From NCBI GenBank assembly GCA_964528035.1, contig CAZGQY010000056.1:1-21485 (forward strand): 21,485 bases of DNA, read 5' to 3'. Each line of letters starts with the position of its first letter. Positions within the stretch are counted from its first letter, which is position 1. The notes under the pieces were generated by a model that searched no databases, was not told the DNA's origin, and saw only the letters and a program-made list of their open reading frames with translations. The translations under genes were made by a program, and so were the position numbers. The DNA comes from CAZGQY01 sp964528035. GTDB lineage: Bacteria; Pseudomonadota; Gammaproteobacteria; Methylococcales; UBA1147. This document shows positions 16,804-21,485 of the stretch, piece after piece.

Positions 16804-18140
16804 AATATCTAGTTGTTGTTATGCTCGTTGTTGGGTCTTTCCAACCACTGTGGGCTGGCCATCTTGATATGGATCATTTGCTAACGGACATTAAGCAATC
16901 CAGAAATCAGGAAAACAAAATTAACCAGCAACGTGAAGCAAAGTTTGTGGCGGAAAAAAATCAGCAAGCACACAAGCTCAGCAAATCTCGAGGACAATTG
17001 TCCGCAGAAAAAGGGCGAGGAAATACCTTGAAAGCCACTTTTGAGGCCAACGAGGAAGAGATAACAGCCCTGCAACTTGCGTTGAAAGAAAAAGCCGGAG
17101 AGTTAGGGGAATTGTTTGGGGTGGTTCGGCAGGTTGCCGGGGATACAAAGGCGGTTATTGATACTTCTCTCATTTCTGCTCAATTTCCAGGTCGATCAGA
17201 AAAATTGGAAGCAATTGCCAAAAACGCGGAAGTCCCCTCGATCCAGCAATTGGAATCATTGTGGTACCTGATTCAGCAGGAAATGACTGAACAGGGCAAG
17301 ACTGTAAAATTTACCGGCAAAGTTATTTCTGCACCGGGTGAACCAAGAGAAACAGAGATTATTCGTGTGGGGCCATTTAATTTATTTGCCGATGGTCTCT
17401 ATATAAAATATTTATCTGAAACCAGTGAAATGGTTGAGTATGTGCGTCAGCCGGCGGGTCGTTATTTGAGCCTTGCAGAGTCATTAAGCGACGCCGAATC
17501 GGGAATTGTAGGAGTCGGTATAGATCCAACCGGAGGCGTCATTTTAAGTATGCTGGTGCAGGCGCCTGGTGTTATGGAGCGTATTGAACAGGGTGGTGCG
17601 ATCGGCTATATCATTCTTGCCTTGGGGCTGGTTGGATTAGTTGTTGTTGTGCTAAGGATGGTTGATTTGTTCAAAGTCGGGCAACGTGTTGATGCCCAGT
17701 TGGGGGATTTGTCAAATATTCAGGAAGATAACCCGTTGGGACGGGTTGTGGCCGCTTCAAAAGCCCACCCGGTTGACGATCTCGAATCGTTTGAGTTAAT
17801 AGTAGACGAGGCGGTGGGACGTGAAATTCCTATATTGGAAACCGGGCAGTCACTGGTAAAATTACTGGCTGCAGTTGCACCTCTGTTGGGTTTGCTGGGA
17901 ACAGTCACTGGTATGATCGAGACTTTTCAGTCGATCAGTTTGTTCGGAACCGGTGATCCTAAATTAATGGCGGGTGGAATATCCCAAGCGCTTGTGACAA
18001 CCATGCTCGGCTTAATGGTTGCTATACCGCTACTGTTTTTGCACAGCCTGATGTTGACAAGGAGCAAACGACTGATCCAGATTCTTGATGAACAGAGTTC
18101 AGGTTTGATCTGTCAGAATTTACAGATGGAAAAAGACTGA
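16800..18140 (+). CDS. ttpC: TtpC-like MotA/TolQ/ExbB protein with periplasmic coiled-coil extension
   Basis: A 446-residue proton-channel family protein, much longer than ordinary ExbB because of an exported N-terminal extension. A signal peptide (about 1-19) is followed by a charged coiled coil (about 30-110) and a soluble domain up to about 260. The C-terminal MotA/TolQ/ExbB domain has three membrane helices, near 268-290, 353-377 and 393-418, with the conserved L-L-G-T-V-T-G-M (365-372) and L-V-T-T-M-L-G-L-M-V-A-I-P. In Vibrio such TtpC proteins are needed for TonB2-dependent transport. The gene sits between the DUF3450 gene (4-nt overlap) and exbB (1-nt overlap, TGATG). The symbol is given by analogy with Vibrio. 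Confidence 0.9.
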   Translation: MKYLVVVMLVVGSFQPLWAGHLDMDHLLTDIKQSRNQENKINQQREAKFVAEKNQQAHKLSKSRGQLSAEKGRGNTLKATFEANEEEITALQLALKEKAGELGELFGVVRQVAGDTKAVIDTSLISAQFPGRSEKLEAIAKNAEVPSIQQLESLWYLIQQEMTEQGKTVKFTGKVISAPGEPRETEIIRVGPFNLFADGLYIKYLSETSEMVEYVRQPAGRYLSLAESLSDAESGIVGVGIDPTGGVILSMLVQAPGVMERIEQGGAIGYIILALGLVGLVVVVLRMVDLFKVGQRVDAQLGDLSNIQEDNPLGRVVAASKAHPVDDLESFELIVDEAVGREIPILETGQSLVKLLAAVAPLLGLLGTVTGMIETFQSISLFGTGDPKLMAGGISQALVTTMLGLMVAIPLLFLHSLMLTRSKRLIQILDEQSSGLICQNLQMEKD

Positions 18141-18658
18141 TGGGGTGGTTGCTGTCTTCAATAGACACACTTATGGACGCGGGTGGAACCGTGTTGTGGG
18201 CTATCATGTTACTTTCATTAATCCTTTGGTTTCTGATTATCGAACGGTTTTTATTTATTTATACTGCGTATCCCGAATACCAACGGCAATGGGTTGAAAA
18301 GTGGCGGGCAATTAAGCAGAAGAATAATTGGCGGGCGAGAAATATTCGCAGCTATTATATCTCTCAGGCGAAATTGGAATTGGGAAGAAATCTGACACTG
18401 ATCAAAACGTTAATTGCCCTGTGTCCAATGTTGGGGCTGCTTGGAACTGTAACCGGGATGATTGCAACCTTTGATGTGATGGCAGTTATCGGTACCGGCA
18501 ATGCCAGAGCAATGGCGACGGGTATATCTTCTGCGACGGTGACGACCATGGCGGGAATGGTCATTGCTATCTCCTGCCTGTATTTCAGTAAAAGAATCGA
18601 CGACCAGGTGAGTGAAGAAACCAATAAATTGGTGGAATTACTCACCTACGATAAATAG
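18140..18658 (+). CDS. exbB: ExbB proton channel subunit of TonB2-type system
   Basis: A 172-residue ExbB-like inner-membrane protein that, with ExbD, uses the proton gradient to energise TonB. Helices lie near 17-40, 88-115 and 130-150. The signature L-L-G-T-V-T-G-M-I (about 99-107) and A-T-V-T-T-M-A-G-M-V-I-A-I supply the conserved channel threonines. The short length without periplasmic extension distinguishes it from the preceding TtpC-like protein. It is translationally coupled to that gene (TGATG). ExbD follows after 9 nt. Confidence 0.92.
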   Translation: MGWLLSSIDTLMDAGGTVLWAIMLLSLILWFLIIERFLFIYTAYPEYQRQWVEKWRAIKQKNNWRARNIRSYYISQAKLELGRNLTLIKTLIALCPMLGLLGTVTGMIATFDVMAVIGTGNARAMATGISSATVTTMAGMVIAISCLYFSKRIDDQVSEETNKLVELLTYDK

Positions 18659-18667
18659 GCATTAGAT

Positions 18668-19081
18668 ATGCGAAGGCACAGAAACAGAACCAGCGACGAC
18701 GATGGTTCAGAAATTAACCTGACACCTATGCTTGATATTGTGTTTATCATGCTGATTTTTTTTATTGTGACGACGTCATTTGTAAAAGAATCGGGTATCG
18801 ATGTGAATCGTCCGACAGCAAAAACAGCAGAGCGCAAGGAGCGTGGGAATATCATTGTTTCCATACGCGCAAATGGAGAGGTCTGGATTGATAAAAGAGC
18901 AGTCGATATTCGTGCAGTCCGGGCTAACGTCGCCCGCTTGCATGCGGAAAACCCAATGGGATCTGTCATAATAGCAGCAGACCGCGAAACACCCACTCAC
19001 AATCTGGTTGAGGTGATGGATCAAGTACGTCTGGCGGGTATTTTCAATGCTTCTATAGCGACCGAAAAAGGTAATCAGTGA
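18668..19081 (+). CDS. exbD: ExbD biopolymer transport subunit
   Basis: A 137-residue single-pass protein. A basic and acidic cytoplasmic N-terminus leads into L-T-P-M-L-D-I-V-F, with Asp23 as the proton-carrying aspartate conserved in ExbD/TolR. The membrane helix spans about 22-42, and a periplasmic domain of about 90 residues follows, with the typical motif V-I-I-A-A-D. It works with the upstream ExbB. Its stop overlaps the GTG start of tonB (GTGA). Confidence 0.94.
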   Translation: MRRHRNRTSDDDGSEINLTPMLDIVFIMLIFFIVTTSFVKESGIDVNRPTAKTAERKERGNIIVSIRANGEVWIDKRAVDIRAVRANVARLHAENPMGSVIIAADRETPTHNLVEVMDQVRLAGIFNASIATEKGNQ

Positions 19082-19722
19082 ATCAGAGAATTGCTCCCGC
19101 ATTCGTGTTGGGTGCGATGGTTACCCTGTTTTTATTTTGGTTGATGCAGTTCATGATCCTGAATACGCAGACTGGATTAAAGACCTCCGGTGACCTGCAT
19201 ATGGTCGAATTTGTGCGTTTAAAACGTGAATCGACACTAAAAACCCGAAAGCGAAATGTTCCGCAAAAGCCGCCACCAAAAAAACGTCCGCCACCACCGA
19301 AAATGAAGCTTGCAAATCGCCAGCAGGTGAATACCCGGATGCCGAAGATTGATATTCCTAATCTGGATTTCCCAAAGCATTCTGCGCGTTTATCCGGATC
19401 TTTGGTTGGCGGTTTGGAAATGGGGGGCTCACCCGCAATAGCATTGAGCAGCAATTTGATTCCATTATATCGTGTGCCGCCCCGATATCCGTCGCGAGCA
19501 GCCCGAAAACGCGTGGAAGGCTGGGTAAAAATAGAATTTATTATCACCGAACTGGGCACTGTGCAGGATCCTGAGGTGGTAGAATCGTTTCCAAGCAGTG
19601 TGTTTAACCGGGCAGCGTTGCGAGCTATATTAAAATGGAAGTTCAAACCTAAACTTGTTAGTGGCGTACCGGTAAAGCAGCGGGCAATTCAAAGACTGGA
19701 ATTTAAGATGAGTAAGTCATAA
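19078..19722 (+). CDS. tonB: TonB energy transducer (TonB2-like)
   Basis: A 214-residue protein that carries energy from ExbB/ExbD across the periplasm to outer-membrane receptors. The N-terminal anchor helix is at about 9-28. A short proline-lysine stretch lies at 62-75, far shorter than the linker of E. coli TonB and typical of the TonB2 class. The C-terminal domain (about 130-214) has P-P-R-Y-P-S-R-A-A, V-E-G-W-V-K-I-E-F and L-K-W-K-F-K-P, the family signature. Translation starts at a GTG that overlaps the exbD stop, implying coupling. The receptor 5 kb upstream is a plausible client. Confidence 0.93.
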   Translation: MNQRIAPAFVLGAMVTLFLFWLMQFMILNTQTGLKTSGDLHMVEFVRLKRESTLKTRKRNVPQKPPPKKRPPPPKMKLANRQQVNTRMPKIDIPNLDFPKHSARLSGSLVGGLEMGGSPAIALSSNLIPLYRVPPRYPSRAARKRVEGWVKIEFIITELGTVQDPEVVESFPSSVFNRAALRAILKWKFKPKLVSGVPVKQRAIQRLEFKMSKS

Positions 19723-19736
19723 AGACAGGTTTGTGT

Positions 19737-20936
19737 ATGTTGAGGTTACTTTATATTTTGAGCCTGTTTTTGCTTGCGTTCTCGGTATTTTCAGCGTCGG
19801 GCGGAAAACAAAAGACGGTTACGCCTTCGACCTATAAACTATTACAGCGGGCAGAAAAACAGATTGCTGCTGCAGCCTATAGTGAGGCGATCAGTAAACT
19901 TAAAGCAGGTCTTGCGGATCTGGATGCTGGCAGTTTCGATAAAGCCGTGGTGTTGCGGTCTATGGCGTCAGCCTATTCCTTGAAAGGTGAATACAAAAAA
20001 GCGGCCAGAGCGCTAGAGGACAGTGTGGCCACCAAAGCCTTACCCGTCGATCAACAGGCAGAGGCCCGTAAGAACCTGGGTGAATTGTATGTTGCCAGTG
20101 GTCAATATAGTAAAGCGGTTGGTCATCTGGAATCGTCGATCAGCAAGGCAAAATCAGTGACAGGTGAACAGTATTTTATGTTGGCAAATGCCTATGCGCA
20201 GCTCAAAAAATATAAAAAAGCTGCCCCTTACATGCAGAAAGCCATATCCAGGACAGCCAAGCCATCAGAGCAATGGTATCGGATGCTGCTCGCGCTTTAC
20301 TACGAGTCCGGTAATTATAAAGGTGGTGTCAATACCTTGAGGAAAATGATCCAGACTTTTCCTCCGAAAAAAGACTATTGGCTGCAATTGATCGCCATGT
20401 ACCGACACATGAATCAAGATTCTGCTGCGTTAGCCGTCAATGAATTAGCTTATAAAGAGGGTTTTATAACATCCCCCCAGGAGTTGACCGATCTTGCAAA
20501 TATGATGTCGAGGGCAAATTTACCTTACAGGTCGGCCCGGTTATTGGAAAAAGAAATGCAGGCAGGTCGCTTGAAACGCTCATCTAAAAATTGGGAGAAG
20601 GTTGCTAATGCCTGGAATCAGGCGAAAGAATTTGATCGAGCTGCGGCGGCGTTGAAAAAAGCGTCGGCTCTACATTCGACTGGGGAGCTATCATTCCGTT
20701 TAGGGCAAATTTATATCGAGCAGGAAAATTGGAAAAAGGCACATGCAGCGCTATTAAAAGCAATCAATAAAGGAGGCTTGAGTGATCCGGGAACCGCTCA
20801 GATTTTGTTTGGGCTGAGTTGCCATGAATTGCATTTTCCGGATAAAGCCAGGCAGGCATTTTCCAGAGCTCAGAAATATAGTAACTCGCGTAAAACCGGT
20901 CGTGAGTGGGTAAACTATTTAGACTCTGAAGGTTAG
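19737..20936 (+). CDS. TPR repeat protein of the TonB2 locus
   Basis: A 399-residue exported protein. The N-terminal hydrophobic segment (about 3-18) is a likely signal peptide, cleaved near V-F-S-A. The rest is built of about nine tetratricopeptide-like helix pairs of 34-36 residues, with recognisable G-E-Y-K-K-A, G-Q-Y-S-K-A-V, K-K-Y-K-K-A-A and E-N-W-K-K-A elements, which form a protein-binding scaffold. A TPR gene commonly closes TonB2 clusters; its exact role there is not settled. The ATG at 19737, with AGG about 8 nt upstream, is preferred over a TTG two codons earlier. It follows tonB by 14 nt and is the probable end of the operon. Confidence 0.87.
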   Translation: MLRLLYILSLFLLAFSVFSASGGKQKTVTPSTYKLLQRAEKQIAAAAYSEAISKLKAGLADLDAGSFDKAVVLRSMASAYSLKGEYKKAARALEDSVATKALPVDQQAEARKNLGELYVASGQYSKAVGHLESSISKAKSVTGEQYFMLANAYAQLKKYKKAAPYMQKAISRTAKPSEQWYRMLLALYYESGNYKGGVNTLRKMIQTFPPKKDYWLQLIAMYRHMNQDSAALAVNELAYKEGFITSPQELTDLANMMSRANLPYRSARLLEKEMQAGRLKRSSKNWEKVANAWNQAKEFDRAAAALKKASALHSTGELSFRLGQIYIEQENWKKAHAALLKAINKGGLSDPGTAQILFGLSCHELHFPDKARQAFSRAQKYSNSRKTGREWVNYLDSEG

Positions 20937-20937
20937 T

Positions 20938-20961
20938 ACGCCCTTTGGGTTCTGGCGTTTT
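20938..20961 (+). terminator. Weak candidate terminator after the TPR gene
   Basis: ACGCC pairs with GGCGT over an 11-base loop, followed by TTTT, directly after the TPR stop. The position is right, but the stem is only 5 bp, so termination may be partial. Confidence 0.4.
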
Positions 20962-21067
20962 ATTTGATGCGCAGACGGGTTATACTAATCTGTGATAATT
21001 TACTGATTCCACAGTAGGCTCTCTATATTCGATCAGACTCCGAAGGGGCTTTGAATCGATTTTATTG

Positions 21068-21112
21068 GCTGAAATGGATATTGGTATTCGATTAATTTCT
21101 ATCTATTTCAGC
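21068..21112. repeat. 13-bp inverted repeat (hairpin) upstream of peroxiredoxin
   Basis: Positions 21068-21080 and 21100-21112 are complementary over 13 bp, with twelve Watson-Crick pairs and one G-U pair, around a 19-nt loop. No run of T follows on the plus strand. It may be a leader-RNA structure or an operator; its function is unknown. Confidence 0.6.
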
Positions 21113-21234
21113 GTGTTTGGCTTTAAGGGAGTGGGTGGTTGATTGGTTGGTTGGGGCGCGTACTGCATCCTTATAAATAATTCTGCGATATCCCTGTTGT
21201 AGAAATTCGAACAATCAAAAACCTGTACCCACTG

Positions 21235-21263
21235 TTAAGAATTTTCTGAATAGTGATTATTAT
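21235..21263 (+). promoter_or_regulatory. Candidate sigma-70 promoter of the peroxiredoxin gene
   Basis: TTAAGA (-35, four of six consensus bases) and TATTAT (-10, five of six) are 17 nt apart and end 24 nt before the start codon. Spacing and position are good, but chance is possible in this AT-rich stretch. Confidence 0.4.
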
Positions 21264-21274
21264 TTTAATGTATT

Positions 21275-21280
21275 AAGGAG
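21275..21280 (+). promoter_or_regulatory. Strong ribosome binding site of the peroxiredoxin gene
   Basis: AAGGAG ends 7 nt before the ATG at 21288, the best Shine-Dalgarno seen in the window. It fits the usual high expression of this enzyme class. Confidence 0.8.
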
Positions 21281-21287
21281 TGAATCA

Positions 21288-21485
21288 ATGAGTGTTCTAG
21301 TTGGTAAGCCTGCACCGGACTTTACTGTTGCTGCAGTTTTGGGCGATGGCCAGATTGTCGATGAATTTAATTTTTCGCAAGCGACAAAAGGTAAATGCGC
21401 GGTCGTTATATTTTATCCTCTGGATTTTACCTTTGTTTGCCCGACCGAATTAATCGCCCTGGATCACAGGCTCGATGGTTTCAAC
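21288..21485 (+). CDS. Typical 2-Cys peroxiredoxin (AhpC/Tsa family), 3' end outside window
   Basis: Only the first 66 residues are present; the gene runs off the right edge. It reduces hydrogen peroxide and organic hydroperoxides in the cytoplasm. V-G-K-P-A-P-D-F (5-12) opens the thioredoxin-like fold, and F-T-F-V-C-P-T-E (47-54) holds the peroxidatic Cys51, with the conserved Pro44 and Thr48 around it. This form of the motif is that of typical 2-Cys enzymes, whose resolving cysteine should lie in the missing C-terminal part. It appears to be transcribed on its own from the preceding intergenic region. Confidence 0.95.
   Translation, partial: MSVLVGKPAPDFTVAAVLGDGQIVDEFNFSQATKGKCAVVIFYPLDFTFVCPTELIALDHRLDGFN

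Larger units (their letters stand above)
20962..21287. other. Gene-free stretch before the peroxiredoxin gene
   Basis: About 325 nt with no gene. It contains a 13-bp hairpin (21068-21112), a G-rich tract (21127-21156), a candidate promoter (21235-21263) and a strong ribosome binding site. A TATACT hexamer at 20982-20987 could be a second, upstream -10 box without a good -35. Confidence 0.5.

Noticed and set aside
19083..19646. Long minus-strand open frame inside tonB
   Set aside because: It is a shadow of the tonB frame; the plus-strand product has an unmistakable TonB C-terminal domain.

Overview
The window looks like chromosomal DNA of a Gram-negative gammaproteobacterium, probably marine or aquatic. 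The grounds are a complete RND tripartite exporter, a TonB-dependent outer-membrane receptor, several exported or lipid-anchored proteins, and a TonB2-type energy-transducing locus in the order known from Vibrio and relatives (DUF3450, TtpC-like ExbB, ExbB, ExbD, TonB, TPR protein). By eye, base composition is moderate to AT-leaning. I cannot name a genus. I found no rRNA, tRNA, CRISPR array, transposase or phage gene.

Left part (1-4635): a small unrecognised two-helix membrane protein on the plus strand converges on two minus-strand genes that may be co-transcribed. The upstream one is a 1099-residue exported FG-GAP/VCBS protein of the CRTAC1/ASPIC-UnbV type, with fourteen Asp-rich calcium-loop motifs. 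The downstream one is a small secreted protein with a clear phospholipase A2 active-site signature. Centre-left (4636-10658): divergent from these is a tightly coupled operon for a drug/metabolite exporter in the order RND pump, outer-membrane factor lipoprotein, membrane-fusion protein. Start and stop codons overlap at both junctions.

Centre (10659-15892): a gene-free stretch of about 755 nt with two hairpins leads to a TonB-dependent receptor that ends in a strong intrinsic terminator. Next come a lipoprotein beta-propeller with five Asp-box motifs and an unusual C-x-C-C plus G-C-P-H cysteine set, and, 3 nt later, a TlpA-like periplasmic thioredoxin with a CGYC active site. Right part (16018-20936): a six-gene TonB2-type locus with mostly overlapping or near-touching genes. 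The window ends in the first 66 codons of a typical 2-Cys peroxiredoxin (21288 onward), behind its own candidate promoter, a strong ribosome binding site and a 13-bp hairpin.

Working picture (inference): the receptor, cysteine-bearing propeller, thioredoxin and TonB2 energy locus lie head to tail on one strand. They may form one uptake and handling system in which the TonB2 complex powers the receptor and the thioredoxin keeps the propeller cysteines in a defined redox state. The ligand cannot be read from the sequence; a metal or metal chelate is a reasonable hypothesis only. The PLA2-like protein and the large calcium-loop protein form a second under-described pair.
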